In this document: positions 52,694 to 63,083 of the stretch, in pieces
Position numbering within the stretch: the first letter of the stretch is position 1
Layout: the number at the start of each line of letters is the position of its first letter
Assembly: GCF_965203655.1 (NCBI RefSeq)
Contig: NZ_CBDBDD010000009.1
Location: 558,001 to 622,000, forward strand
Source of the DNA: Poriferisodalis sp965203655
GTDB taxonomy: Bacteria > Actinomycetota > Acidimicrobiia > Acidimicrobiales > Poriferisodalaceae
Direction of reading: 5' to 3'
Length of the DNA: 64,000 nt
Notes under the pieces: generated by a model
What the model saw: the letters and a program-made list of their open reading frames with translations, nothing else
What the model was told of the DNA's origin: nothing
Database searches by the model: none
Position numbers and translations under genes: made by a program

Positions 52694-53524
52694 GTGCCCG
52701 AATGCGCGCGCCCAGACGGAACGCTGCTGCGGCCGGCATGTACACAACTCGTAGGGTTCAGGGCCGTGCGTGGACTTGGCGTTCGGCGGGGCGGGCAGCC
52801 GCTGGCGACCGTCGCGCTCGCTGCTGTCTCGGTGGCGATCTTCTTCCTGACTCACGACTTCGTGCGGGTGCTGTCGCTCACCCGCCGTTCCCTGAGCGAC
52901 TCGGCCCTTGAGGGCTACAGCACGTTCGGTCCCTACATCGCCGAGTGGGGGGAGTGGTGGCGCGTCGCGACCGGCACCTTCTTGCACGCCGATCTGCGTC
53001 ACTTGATCTTCAACATGCTGATCCTGTACCTGCTCGGTCGCAGGCTGGAGCACACGGTCGGTCCCGCCCTGCTGGCGGGCACGTATGTCGTTTCCCTGCT
53101 GGGCGGTTCGGCGGGTGCGCTGCTGCACCGCCCTGATGTGGCAGCTGTCGGGGCATCAGGGGCGGTATACGGCGTCATGGGCGCGGCCTATGTCGTGGAG
53201 TACCTGCGGGGCGGCAACCCGTGGCGAGACGGGCTCGGCACCCTGATCCTCATCAACGTGGTCTTCTCGTTCCTCGTTCCCAACATTTCGATCGGCGGTC
53301 ACCTCGGCGGTCTGGCAGCGGGCGTGCTGGCGGGCTTTGCGATCGGCGACACCAGCCGGCGCCGTCACCCGCCCACGCTGGCGGAGCGGCTCTCGAATGA
53401 GCCCATCGACACGCGGATGCGGCGATCGCCGGTCATGATCTGGGGGCTGCTGGCGCTCATCGCCGCAGCGGGGTTCGCCGGAGCACTGGCGGCCGCGACC
53501 ACCTGGCGCAGCCCGCTCTTCTAG
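52694..53524 (+). CDS. Rhomboid-family intramembrane serine protease
   Basis: A 276-aa membrane protein with about seven hydrophobic segments. The catalytic motifs are HLIFNM (residues near 97), GASG with the active Ser in AAVGASGAVYGVMGAAY, and the His in SIGGHLGGLAAG; WR and the EWWRVATGTFLHADLRHLIFNM helix 1-2 region are typical. It would cleave membrane proteins within the bilayer. A hydrophilic C-terminal loop precedes the last segment. The start is a GTG at 52694; a GTG at 52765 is also possible, since the first 25 residues are not conserved. Confidence 0.92.
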   Translation: MPECARPDGTLLRPACTQLVGFRAVRGLGVRRGGQPLATVALAAVSVAIFFLTHDFVRVLSLTRRSLSDSALEGYSTFGPYIAEWGEWWRVATGTFLHADLRHLIFNMLILYLLGRRLEHTVGPALLAGTYVVSLLGGSAGALLHRPDVAAVGASGAVYGVMGAAYVVEYLRGGNPWRDGLGTLILINVVFSFLVPNISIGGHLGGLAAGVLAGFAIGDTSRRRHPPTLAERLSNEPIDTRMRRSPVMIWGLLALIAAAGFAGALAAATTWRSPLF

Positions 53525-53549
53525 CGACGGGCCGTTGGCGCCCAGCCGC

Positions 53550-54476
53550 TCAGGGCACGACATCGCTCGGCGCCGGGTCCGACTCCCGGTTGATCACGAT
53601 CGCCGCAATCACCGCCACGATGCCCGCGACCTCACGCACACTGGGCACCTGCGACAGCCACACGAGCCCTATCAGCGTCGCAGTGACCGGCAGCAGCGCC
53701 TGCAGCAGGGCGAATCTCGCCCGTGCCAGCCGCTGCATCACGAGCTGGTCGATGCCGTAGGGGATGACGTTTGACAGCACGCCCGCCGCCACGCCGCCTG
53801 CCAGCAGCAGCGGCGCGCCCACCGCGGCGCCCAGCCCGCCGGCGCCACCGGCACCGTCGGCGATGCCCACCGGGCTGATCACCAGGGCACCGATGAGCAT
53901 GCCCACGCCGAGCCCGTCCACTGCCATCCCGGCACGGGCCACCCGATGCCCGAGCACGATGTATCCGGCCCACAGCGCTCCGGCAATCAACGAGAACAGC
54001 GCCCCGAGCTGGGCCTCGGGCGGCGCGAATCCCGCCAATGCCACCACCCCGCCGACGGCCAGCGCCAGCGCCCCGCCCGACCGCAGCGTTCGGGTGCCGA
54101 ATGCCGCCACGGCAATCGGCCCGATGAACTCGATCGCCACCGAGTTCCCCAACGGCACCCGCTCGATCGCCAGGTAGAAGAACAGGTTCATTGACGCCAG
54201 CGCCGCCCCGAATGCTGCCGTCCACGCCAGTTCGGTGTATGACCAGCGCCGCCGCCACGACCGGCGCAGCAGCACCACCACCGCTCCGGCACCGGCCACC
54301 CGCAGCAGTGCGACCGTGCCCGGCCCCAGCTCGTCGAACAGCTCGAATGCCGTGGCAGCACCCAGGTACTGCGACACGGCGCCCACGGCGAACAGCGCCT
54401 CCGGCGACACCCGTCCCGCTCCCCAACTTCGTACGACAGGTGCGCTCAATAGGTACCTTCCCGTGGCAGTCGTCAT
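53550..54476 (-). CDS. DMT-superfamily transporter (RhtA/EamA type)
   Basis: A 308-aa integral membrane protein with ten predicted segments in two EamA repeats. AIERVPLGNSVAIEFIGPIAVAAFG is the signature of RhtA-like threonine/homoserine exporters, and VLSNVIPYGIDQLVMQRLARARFALLQALLPVTATLIGLVWL is the matching second repeat. It is unrelated in detail to the DMT transporter at 17612. Divergent from the first liv binding-protein gene with about 130 bases between. Confidence 0.9.
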   Translation of the reverse strand: MTTATGRYLLSAPVVRSWGAGRVSPEALFAVGAVSQYLGAATAFELFDELGPGTVALLRVAGAGAVVVLLRRSWRRRWSYTELAWTAAFGAALASMNLFFYLAIERVPLGNSVAIEFIGPIAVAAFGTRTLRSGGALALAVGGVVALAGFAPPEAQLGALFSLIAGALWAGYIVLGHRVARAGMAVDGLGVGMLIGALVISPVGIADGAGGAGGLGAAVGAPLLLAGGVAAGVLSNVIPYGIDQLVMQRLARARFALLQALLPVTATLIGLVWLSQVPSVREVAGIVAVIAAIVINRESDPAPSDVVP

Positions 54477-54563
54477 CTAGGGTCAGGGCAAGACGCATAC
54501 AGCTTGGCGAACCATGCTGGCGCTCGTGCACGATGCAGGTGGCTGCGGCAGCGAGTGACGGCG

Positions 54564-54579
54564 CGCGAGGAATCTCGCG
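54564..54579 (+). promoter_or_regulatory. Small hairpin in the 5' region of the first liv binding-protein gene
   Basis: CGCGAG-GAAT-CTCGCG is a perfect 6-bp stem with a four-base loop, 30 bases upstream of the start and just ahead of the GGGAGG ribosome-binding site. It could influence translation or mark an operator. Evidence is only the symmetry. Confidence 0.25.
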
Positions 54580-54609
54580 GGGCCTCGTCGGGCCAACTCA
54601 GGGAGGAAC

Positions 54610-55869
54610 ATGCGCATGAACAAGAAACTGCTGACACTCTTTGCGGCGCTCGTCGCGTTGTCGCTCGTTGCTGCCGCATGCGGTGAAGATCGGCCTGAAG
54701 CAGGCGCGCTTGGCGTGGTGGAGGTCAATGAGGGCGAGGAGGTCCAGATCCGTTCGCTCAACGCCATCACGGGAGATGTGGCTTTCTTGGGGCTGCCCAA
54801 TCAGCGTGGCGTCGAGCTGGCCATCGAGCACTTCGGCCCGATTCACGGTTTCGGAGTTGACATAGGAACCGGCCTCGACGACTTGTGTTCGGCCGACGGC
54901 GGTCAGGCGGCGGCGCAGGCGATCGTGGCCGATGACAGCGTCGTGGGAGTCATCGGGACATCCTGCTCGGGAGCGGCCGTCGCAGCGGCACCGCTCATCA
55001 CCAATGCGGGCATGGTGATGATCTCGCCGTCGAATACGTCACCTGCTCTGACGTCGGACTTGGCAGGCACAGCAGGCGAGAACTACAGCGTCGGCTACTA
55101 CCGGACAGCTCACAACGATCTCTACCAAGGCGCCGCCATGGCAGAGTTCGTCTACGAGGAACTGGGCTTGACCAGCGCTGCTGCCATTCACGATGGCGAT
55201 CCCTACACACAGGGCCTCGCCCAGGCATTCGCAGATGCCTATGAGGAACTCGGCGGCACCGTCACCGGATTCACGGGTGTCAACAAGGAGGACACCGACA
55301 TGGTGCCTGTCTTGACCGAGATAGCGGCTGGCGGGCCGGACGCGCTGTTCTTCCCGATTTTCCAACCTGCAGGCGATCACGTTGCCGCTCAGGCGTCCGG
55401 CGTCGCCGGACTCGAGAACGTGGTGCTGCTCGCGGCTGATGGCTTGCTCACGGACGGATTCTTGGAGCTGTCGCAGACAGCAGGGATGTACTTCTCGGGT
55501 CCTGACGTGCGATTCGGCGACAACACCAACGAGAGCACAGGCCGCACCGCGGACGATTTCTTGGCCGAGTACGAGACCCTGTACGGCGGGGCACCCGAAG
55601 CCGCTTTCTGGGCACATTCGTACGATGCGACCACGTTGCTGCTTGAAGCCGTCGAGGCAGCCTCCTACGTGGACGGCGACACGCTGGTCATCGACCGTCA
55701 AGGCGTTCGGGACTATCTCAACGGCGTCAGCGACTACAGCGGCTTGATCGGGTCCATCAGCTGCGATGAGTTCGGTGACTGCGGCGCGCAGCGGATCACC
55801 GTCATCCATCATGAGGATCCGAACGACATCGCTACGAGCAAGGCAAACGTAGTCTTCGAGTACCCCTGA
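54610..55869 (+). CDS. ABC transporter substrate-binding protein, LivK type (1)
   Basis: A 419-aa lipoprotein with a strong GGAGG site. The signal peptide LLTLFAALVALSLVAAAC ends in lipobox AAAC. The mature protein is a type I periplasmic-binding fold: GVVEVNEGEEVQIRSLNAITG, VDIGTGLDDLCSADGGQAAAQAIVADDSVVGVIGTSCSG, MVMISPSNTSPALTS, and DLVPVLTEIAAGGPDALFFPIFQPAG. Its ligand is presumably a branched-chain amino acid, amide or related compound. A close paralogue lies at 59800. It precedes livH and likely opens the transporter operon. It binds substrate outside the cell for the permeases that follow. Confidence 0.92.
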   Translation: MRMNKKLLTLFAALVALSLVAAACGEDRPEAGALGVVEVNEGEEVQIRSLNAITGDVAFLGLPNQRGVELAIEHFGPIHGFGVDIGTGLDDLCSADGGQAAAQAIVADDSVVGVIGTSCSGAAVAAAPLITNAGMVMISPSNTSPALTSDLAGTAGENYSVGYYRTAHNDLYQGAAMAEFVYEELGLTSAAAIHDGDPYTQGLAQAFADAYEELGGTVTGFTGVNKEDTDMVPVLTEIAAGGPDALFFPIFQPAGDHVAAQASGVAGLENVVLLAADGLLTDGFLELSQTAGMYFSGPDVRFGDNTNESTGRTADDFLAEYETLYGGAPEAAFWAHSYDATTLLLEAVEAASYVDGDTLVIDRQGVRDYLNGVSDYSGLIGSISCDEFGDCGAQRITVIHHEDPNDIATSKANVVFEYP

Positions 55870-55978
55870 TCGTGTCGTGCGGTGACGCTCAGCGACCCGC
55901 GGCGCGGCCCGGTTGGACCGTGTCCGGTCGCACTGCGCCCGTGCGAGGCGTGGGTGGCCGCGCGCTACCTGGGCTCGG

Positions 55979-57124
55979 ATGAACCGGCCTGACGCGGGCG
56001 TCTCGCGCGCGGCACGCACCGGCCGCCGACGCAGTCGCCGTACAAGAGTCGACTGGTTTCTCACGGTCCTGCGGGTGGCGGTGATCGCTGTGGTCGCGGT
56101 CGGCGTGCTGGCCTTCATCGCCCAAGAGATCGACCCCGACAACCCGTTTGCCCGCTGGGCGAACCCCGATGCCACCGGCCTCACCGGGGCGCAGTTCCGC
56201 GGCTTGGTGATCTCGGGTATCGCCCAAGGATCGATGTACGGGCTGATCGCGCTCGGGTACTCGATGGTCTACGGCGTGCTGGGGTTCATCAACTTCGCCC
56301 ACGGCGAGGTGTTCATGGTGGGCGCCATGACCGGCATGATCACATCGAACAAGCTGGCCGACGCCGGCCTGTGGGAGTCGAACTTCGTCGGCTCGCTGGT
56401 GTTCATCGTGGTGGTGTCGATCATCGTGTCGTCCCTGACTGCGGTGATCATGGAGCGGGTCGCGTACCGGCCGCTGCGGGGTTCGCCACGGCTCATCCCG
56501 TTGATCACCTCGATCGGCGTGTCGTTCTTCCTGCAGAACGCGTCGGTGGTGCTGCTGGGGCCGGCCAGCAAGTCGTACCCCGACGTGCCGGACTGGGTGA
56601 AGGCCAAGCACACGTTCTTGCAGATCGAGGGCGCCAAGATCCTGGTGATCGTTGTGGCGGCGCTGTCGATGGCAGCCCTGTGGTACTACGTCGATCGCAC
56701 CAAGACCGGCAAGGCGATGCGGGCGGTGGCCGAGGACGCCGAGATAGCGGCCCTCATGGGCATCAACGTGAACCGCACCATCGTGAAGGTGTTCGCGGTG
56801 GGCGGGGCCATGGCCGGCATGGCGGGGATCCTGTGGGGAATCCTGTTCCGCAGCGTCATCCACACCACCGGTTTCCTGCCGGGCATCAAGGCCTTCAGCG
56901 CGGCGGTGGTGGGCGGCATCGGCCACCTCGGCGGTGCAATGGCGGGCGGGCTGTCGATCGGCGTGGCCGAGTCGGTCGGGCCGCTGCTGATCCTGGAGCC
57001 GTTGGGCGTGAGCGGGGTGTCGCAGCTGCGCGACGCCGTGGCGTTCTCGATGCTGATCATCGTGCTGCTGGTGAAGCCGGCTGGCCTGTTCGGCGAGCGG
57101 CTGCCTGCGGAGGACCGGGCATGA
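55979..57124 (+). CDS. livH: Branched-chain amino acid ABC permease, LivH type
   Basis: A 381-aa permease from the ATG at 55979. After an Arg-rich cytoplasmic N-terminus and one anchor segment, the LivH core follows: VISGIAQGSMYGLIALGYSMVYGVLGFINFAHGEVFMVGA, RVAYRPLRGSPRLIPLITSIGVSFFLQN, and DRTKTGKAMRAVAEDAEIAALMGINVNRTIVKVFAVG, the EAA-like loop contacting the ATPases. The stop overlaps the livM start (ATGA). An N-terminal extra segment of about 60 residues is longer than in E. coli LivH. Confidence 0.94.
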   Translation: MNRPDAGVSRAARTGRRRSRRTRVDWFLTVLRVAVIAVVAVGVLAFIAQEIDPDNPFARWANPDATGLTGAQFRGLVISGIAQGSMYGLIALGYSMVYGVLGFINFAHGEVFMVGAMTGMITSNKLADAGLWESNFVGSLVFIVVVSIIVSSLTAVIMERVAYRPLRGSPRLIPLITSIGVSFFLQNASVVLLGPASKSYPDVPDWVKAKHTFLQIEGAKILVIVVAALSMAALWYYVDRTKTGKAMRAVAEDAEIAALMGINVNRTIVKVFAVGGAMAGMAGILWGILFRSVIHTTGFLPGIKAFSAAVVGGIGHLGGAMAGGLSIGVAESVGPLLILEPLGVSGVSQLRDAVAFSMLIIVLLVKPAGLFGERLPAEDRA

Positions 57125-58940
57125 GCCTCGCCGCGCCGCCCGAGCCGAGCTCTGCCAGCGCCGACGCGCCGCCGCGCCCGCCGTTCGCCCAGGACTGGCG
57201 CCGCATCGCCCGCATGGGCGCCATCGGCGCCTTCGGGCAGATCTTCATCTCGCTTTCCAACATGCCCGTCAAGCTCGACGGCCGGGCGATCATCGAGGGC
57301 GTCCTCAGCCTGGGCTACCTCTCGCTGGTGGTGCTGCCGCTGGCGGCAGGCAGCCGCGTCGGCCACCAGATCCGGCGCAAGGGCGTGCCGTTCCACCGTC
57401 CAGGTGCCCACGAGGTTGTCGGCGGGGCCGCATGCGGTGCGCTCGTCGGCGGGGGACTGTCGCTGCTGGCAGTGCTCATCGCCAACTTCGACCTGCGCGA
57501 GCCCCTGGTCAACTGGAGCCCGATCCTGGCGGACTTGCTGGCGTTCAACCGCGGCACGGCGTTTGCGGTGGTCATCTGGCTCGCCGTCGGCGCGGCCGTC
57601 GGCGCTGTGGGCGGGCTGCTGCGGATGGTGACGCCGCTGGCGCGGCGCGTGCTGTGGACCATGGCGCTCACGCTGTTCGGCGCTGCGGTGCTCGAATCGC
57701 TGACCACCGACTTGGCCGAGGGCATGGGCATCGAGGCGCTGATCGACTGGTTCTATGCCCCCCGCGGTGGGCTCACCATCACCGGCGCGATCGCCCTCGC
57801 AGCCGGATCGGGCGTGCTGGCGCTTGTGGGCCGGGGCCGCATCAGGGGGGCCAAGGTCCGCATCGATGCGCTCGAAGGCCCTGCCCGCAACCGGGCGCAG
57901 GGGGGCCTGATCCTGGCCACGGCCGCGGTGCTCGTCATCCTGCCGATGTTCGCCGGCAAGCTCACCAATGAGCTGCTGGCCAACGTGGGCCTGTTCGTGC
58001 TGCTGGCGCTGGGGCTGAACATCGTCGTCGGCCTCGCCGGCATCCTCGACCTGGGCTACGTCGCGTTCTTTGCTGTCGGCAGCTACAGCGCGGCGGTGCT
58101 CACCGCTGCCGCATCGCCGCGCATCAACCCCGAGCTGCCGTGGTTCGTGGCCCTCATCGGCGTCGTGATCCTGACCGGGCTGGTGGGGTTGTTCATCGGC
58201 GCCCCGGTCATCCGCATGCGCGGCGACTACCTGGCCATCGTCACGCTCGGCTTCGGCGAGATCATCCGCCTGCTGTTCCTGTCGGACTGGCTGTCGGGCT
58301 GGTTCGGCGGCTCCCAGGGCATCACCAACATCCCGGGTGCGGAGATCTTCGGATTGGCCGAGGTGGCCGGAACCGATCCGCGCAGCGTCTTCTATCTCGT
58401 GCTCGCGTTCTGCGCGATCGCGATCTATGTCTCGTGGCGCTTGGAGCGGTCGCGCATTGGCCGCGCCTGGATGGCGGTGCGCGAGGACGAGACGGTGGCC
58501 GAGGCCATGGGCATCAACACGGTCAACGTCAAACTGCTGGCGTTTGTCGTGGGTGCGGTGCTCGGGTCGTTCAGCGGGGCGATCTTCTCGGCGAAGGTCG
58601 GCTCGGTGTTCCCCGCCAGCTTCCTGATCCTGGTGTCGATCGTGATCCTGGTGGTGGTCATCTTCGGCGGCATGGGCAACATCGTCGGCGTCATCGCCGG
58701 CTCGGCGGTGCTGATCGGCGTGCTCGGCGGGCCGAAGCAGCCGGGCTTGCTGGCCGAATTCTCCGAGTTCAAGCTGCTGATCTACGGCGCACTGCTGGTG
58801 TGGATGATGCTGGCGCGGCCCGAGGGCCTGATCCCGAGCGTGCGCCGCACCCGAGAGCTGCACCAGGAAGAGCTGGCCCAGGATGCCTGGCTGCGAGGCC
58901 AGACCGAGGATGAGCACGTCGAGAGCAGCGAGGGTCGCTC

Positions 58941-58944
<4 letters not shown>
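57121..58944 (+). CDS. livM: Branched-chain amino acid ABC permease, LivM type, with extended N-terminus
   Basis: A 607-aa permease, far longer than E. coli LivM (about 425 aa). The core is C-terminal (about 290-580): LGLNIVVGLAGILDLGYVAFFAVGSYSAAVLT, GAPVIRMRGDYLAIVTLGFGEIIRLLF, and RIGRAWMAVREDETVAEAMGINTVNVKLLAFVVGAVLGS. The first 280 residues contain about six further hydrophobic segments of unknown role. It starts within the livH stop and overlaps livG (ATGA). The hydrophilic tail ends in QTEDEHVESSEGRS. Function with LivH: forms the membrane channel of the transporter. Confidence 0.93.
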
Positions 58945-59741
<797 letters not shown>

Positions 59742-59799
59742 GCGCCGAACGTCCCGATTCTTTCGTCGGTGCCCTTGTGCACCACAGTGCGGTCGCGCG

Positions 59800-61122
59800 A
59801 TGAGAACGATGTCGAAACTCCGGGTGCCCCGGCTGACGGTTCTGCTCGCAGTCGTGACTGCCATGGCATTCGCAGCCGCCGCGTGCAGCGCGGACGCGGG
59901 CCAAGACGCTGATCTCAACGTCGGCTCTGCCGGCACGGCGGCCGGCGAGAGTTCGCTCGGCGTCGTGGAGGTCCAAGAGGGCGATGCCATCCAGATCCGC
60001 TCGCTCGAAGCCATCACCGGCGACTATTCGATCGTCGGCCTCGCGATCGACCGCGCTACCGCTATTGCGGTGAACGACTACGGCCAGATCAACGGATTCG
60101 ATGTTGATCTCGGCGCGAGCCTCGACGACCTGTGCTCGAGCGACGGCGGACAGGCTGCTGCCCAAGCCATCGTCGCCGACTCCGATGTCGTCGGAGTCAT
60201 CGGGACGTCGTGTTCGAGCGCAGCTATTGCCGTGGCACCGCTGGTGACGGCTGCCGGCATGGTGATGATCTCCGGAGGTGCTACGTCTCCCGCGCTCACA
60301 TCGGATCTGGAAGGCAACCCGGGCCCGAACTACAGCCCGGGCTTCTACCGCACCGTCACCAACGACGTATTCCAAGGCGCGGCGATGGCCAAGTTCGTGC
60401 ATGACGATCTGGGCTTGAGCACTGCAGCGGCGATCCACGACGGCGACCCCTTCACCCAAGGCCTGGCCCGGGCCTTCGCCGCTGCGTTCGAGCGGGAGGG
60501 CGGCACGATCACGCGCCTGTCGGCCATCAACAAGGAAGACAGCGACATGGTGCCGGTGCTCACCGAGATCGCCGCAGCTCGTCCCGAGGCGCTGTTCTTG
60601 CCCATCTTCCAGCCGGCAGGCGACTTCGTGGCCAACCAGGCACCGGGAGTGCCGGGCCTCGAAGACACCGTGCTGGTTGCGGCTGACAGCCTGCTGAACC
60701 TCAATTTCCTGTCCCTGCCGCAATCTCAGGGCATGTACTTCACGGGTCCCGACCGGCGTTTTGCGGGCAATGTGAACCAGAGCACCGGCAAGACCGCTGA
60801 CGATTTCGTGGCCGCATACGAGGACCTGTACGGCCACAAGCCCGGCTCGCCGTTCTGGGCGCATGCCTACGACGCCACGACACTGCTGCTGGACGCCATA
60901 GCGGCCGCATCGCGGGTGGACGAGGGCACCCTCATCATCGACCGGGCAGGCATTCGGGAGCACCTCGACAGCGTGCGCGGTTATGAGGGGCTCATCGGCC
61001 GCATCGCCTGCGATTCGTTCGGCGACTGCGGCTCCAACAAGCTCGTCGTCGTTCGCAACCTCGGCGGCGAGTCCAATGCCGAAGCCAGCATGGAGAACAT
61101 CGTGTTCTCCTACGCTCCCTAG
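59800..61122 (+). CDS. ABC transporter substrate-binding protein, LivK type (2)
   Basis: A 440-aa lipoprotein from the ATG at 59800 (ATG at 59809 possible). The signal peptide LTVLLAVVTAMAFAAAAC ends in a lipobox. The mature protein aligns throughout with the binding protein at 54610: GVVEVQEGDAIQIRSLEAITG, SLDDLCSSDGGQAAAQAIVADSDVVGVIGTSCSS, VMISGGATSPALTSDLEGNPG, and the C-terminal IACDSFGDCG matching ISCDEFGDCG. The two proteins are clear paralogues embedded around the same permease genes, so they may feed different ligands to one transporter. Confidence 0.92.
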   Translation: MRTMSKLRVPRLTVLLAVVTAMAFAAAACSADAGQDADLNVGSAGTAAGESSLGVVEVQEGDAIQIRSLEAITGDYSIVGLAIDRATAIAVNDYGQINGFDVDLGASLDDLCSSDGGQAAAQAIVADSDVVGVIGTSCSSAAIAVAPLVTAAGMVMISGGATSPALTSDLEGNPGPNYSPGFYRTVTNDVFQGAAMAKFVHDDLGLSTAAAIHDGDPFTQGLARAFAAAFEREGGTITRLSAINKEDSDMVPVLTEIAAARPEALFLPIFQPAGDFVANQAPGVPGLEDTVLVAADSLLNLNFLSLPQSQGMYFTGPDRRFAGNVNQSTGKTADDFVAAYEDLYGHKPGSPFWAHAYDATTLLLDAIAAASRVDEGTLIIDRAGIREHLDSVRGYEGLIGRIACDSFGDCGSNKLVVVRNLGGESNAEASMENIVFSYAP

Positions 61123-61225
61123 GGGCTGAGCCGAATGGCGAAGCCGTGGCCCGAGCGGCCCGTGAGCGCGGCGAACAAGAGCGGGAAATAATGGCAATGC
61201 GACGCGCAGGTGCTCCATTCGGCGC

Positions 61226-62104
61226 ATGCTCTTCGAGGATGCAGGGGAACCAACGGTGTGCGCGGCTGCAATGTCGCCCTGCCCGATGAGCGGCACAGCA
61301 CGCGCGGACATCCGGCGCGAGGGCGCTGCCGCAGCCGCGAGCACGCCGCTGCTCGAGATGCGCAAGGTGAACGCGCACTACGGGGCCGTGCATGCCTTGC
61401 GCGACGTCGACCTGTCGATCTACGAGGGCGAGCTGGTGTGCCTGCTGGGCGGCAACGCCAGCGGCAAGTCGACGACGCTCAAGACGCTGCTGGGCATGCT
61501 CAAGCCCACCTCCGGCGAGGTGGTGCTCGACGGTGAGGTCGTCAACGAGCGCCCGACCAGCTACCGGGTTGCCCGGGGCGTCACGATGGTTCCCGAGAAC
61601 CGGCGCCTGTTCAAGCGGCTCACGGTGCGAGAGAACCTGCAGCTCGGCGCCTATCTCCGCAAGGACAGCGACGACATCGCAGCAGACATGGAGCGTGTCT
61701 ACGAGCTGTTCCCTCGAGTCAAGGAGCGGTTGGCTCAGAAGGCGGGCACGCTGTCGGGCGGCGAGCAGCAGATGGTGGCCATCGGCCGGGCGCTCATGTC
61801 CCAGCCCCGTGTGCTGCTGATGGATGAGCCGTCGATGGGGTTGGCACCGGCGCTGGTGCAGCAGAACTTCGAGCTGATCTCCCAGATTCACGAGGCTGGC
61901 ATGACGGTGTTCATGGTGGAGCAGAACGCCAACATGGCACTCGGCATCGCCGATCGGGGCTGGGTGCTGCAGACGGGTCGTGTGGTGCTGGACGACACCG
62001 CTGAGGCCTTGCTGGCGAATCCGGCGCTGCGCACGTCGTATCTGGGCGGCGGCCAGGGCGACAGCGGCAACGAGGCAGGCGAGGGATCCGCAGGGGAGTC
62101 CTAG
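61226..62104 (+). CDS. livF: Branched-chain amino acid ABC ATP-binding protein, LivF type
   Basis: Up to 292 aa; the start is uncertain because ATGs at 61226, 61271 and 61286 are all in frame and the conserved part begins at LLEMRKVNAHYGAVHAL. Walker A is GGNASGKSTTLKT, with NAS in place of the common NGA. The LivF form TMVPENRRLFKRLTVRENLQLGAYLR, signature LSGGEQQMVAIGRALMSQPR, Walker B VLLMDEPSMGLAP, and H-loop VFMVEQNAN are intact. It is the second ATPase of the Liv transporter, separated from livG by the second binding-protein gene. Confidence 0.94.
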   Translation: MLFEDAGEPTVCAAAMSPCPMSGTARADIRREGAAAAASTPLLEMRKVNAHYGAVHALRDVDLSIYEGELVCLLGGNASGKSTTLKTLLGMLKPTSGEVVLDGEVVNERPTSYRVARGVTMVPENRRLFKRLTVRENLQLGAYLRKDSDDIAADMERVYELFPRVKERLAQKAGTLSGGEQQMVAIGRALMSQPRVLLMDEPSMGLAPALVQQNFELISQIHEAGMTVFMVEQNANMALGIADRGWVLQTGRVVLDDTAEALLANPALRTSYLGGGQGDSGNEAGEGSAGES

Positions 62105-62132
62105 TAGCAGCGAGCCTGCTAGGACTGGCTGC

Positions 62133-63005
62133 GTGAGCGAGGCCTCAGGCGGGCAGGTGCCTGACGACGCCGTGACCGGGGTCCTGCACCCCGGCGACAT
62201 GGGCGTGACCGTGGCTGCGGCCTGTGCGGGCACGGTGCTGTGGGCCAGCGAAGGTCGATCGACCGCGACCTGCGAGCGTGCTGCCAGCGCCGGCCTCACC
62301 GATGCGGGCGACTTGGCATCGTTGGCGGCCGCGGCTGACATGGTGATCTCGATCTGCCCGCCCCACGGTGCCGAAGCACTGGCCGCCACCCTGGCCGATG
62401 CCGGCTTTGCGGGCTGTTACGTCGACGCCAACGCTGTCTCGCCGGCTACTGCCCGGCGCATCGCAGCCCGCTTTGAGCACTTCGTTGACGGCAGCGTGAT
62501 CGGTCCGCCGGCGCGAGAACCCGGAACCACGCGGCTCTACCTCGCAGGCCCCGACGCCGCTCGTGTCGCAGCGAGGTTCGCCGGGTCGCTGCTGGACGCC
62601 CGCGTGCTCGACGGTGGCGACATCGGCGCTGCCTCGGCGCTGAAGATGGCCTACGCGTCATGGACCAAGGGCACCAACGCGCTGCTGGTGGCGGTGGCGG
62701 CCTTGGCCGCTGCCGAGGGCGTGTCGGACGAGCTGACCGCCGAGTGGGGTCTGTCCCAATCAGGCCTGTCGCAGCGATTGACGTACACCGCGATCCGATC
62801 CGCACCCAAGGCGTGGCGCTGGGTGGGCGAAATGGACGAGATCGCCGACACGTTCGCCGCGGCTGGCCTGCCCGACGGCTTCCACCGCGCCGCCAGCGAG
62901 GTATTCGCCCGCCTCGGCGAATTCAAGAACGCCCGCAGCGCCTCCGTCGAGCAGATGCTCGAAGCGCTGCTGAACCCCGCAGCACCAGCCGACGACGCCG
63001 GCTGA
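62133..63005 (+). CDS. 6PGDH-like NAD(P)-dependent dehydrogenase
   Basis: A 290-aa protein from a GTG at 62133. The N-terminal Rossmann domain opens with GVLHPGDMGVTVAAACAG and continues with DMVISICPPHGAEALAATLADAGF and the YVDANAVSPATARRI segment; the C-terminal helical domain has ASALKMAYASWTKGTNALLVAVAALA, where the lysine is the catalytic residue in beta-hydroxyacid dehydrogenases. The HPGDMG opening and C-terminal form match the NAD-binding/DUF1932 subgroup of unknown substrate. It starts 28 bases after livF and may be cotranscribed. Confidence 0.87.
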   Translation: MSEASGGQVPDDAVTGVLHPGDMGVTVAAACAGTVLWASEGRSTATCERAASAGLTDAGDLASLAAAADMVISICPPHGAEALAATLADAGFAGCYVDANAVSPATARRIAARFEHFVDGSVIGPPAREPGTTRLYLAGPDAARVAARFAGSLLDARVLDGGDIGAASALKMAYASWTKGTNALLVAVAALAAAEGVSDELTAEWGLSQSGLSQRLTYTAIRSAPKAWRWVGEMDEIADTFAAAGLPDGFHRAASEVFARLGEFKNARSASVEQMLEALLNPAAPADDAG

Positions 63006-63083
63006 CGCTGAACGGCTTGACCACTCGGCTGTTCGGCTCTGTAGAGGCAGCATCGCGTCGGCGAAAGCCGAACGGTGCAGCCT

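Noticed and set aside
56371..57120. Extension of livM far upstream into livH
   Set aside because: The extra 250 residues are an out-of-frame translation of livH; ATG at 57121 overlaps the livH stop as usual.
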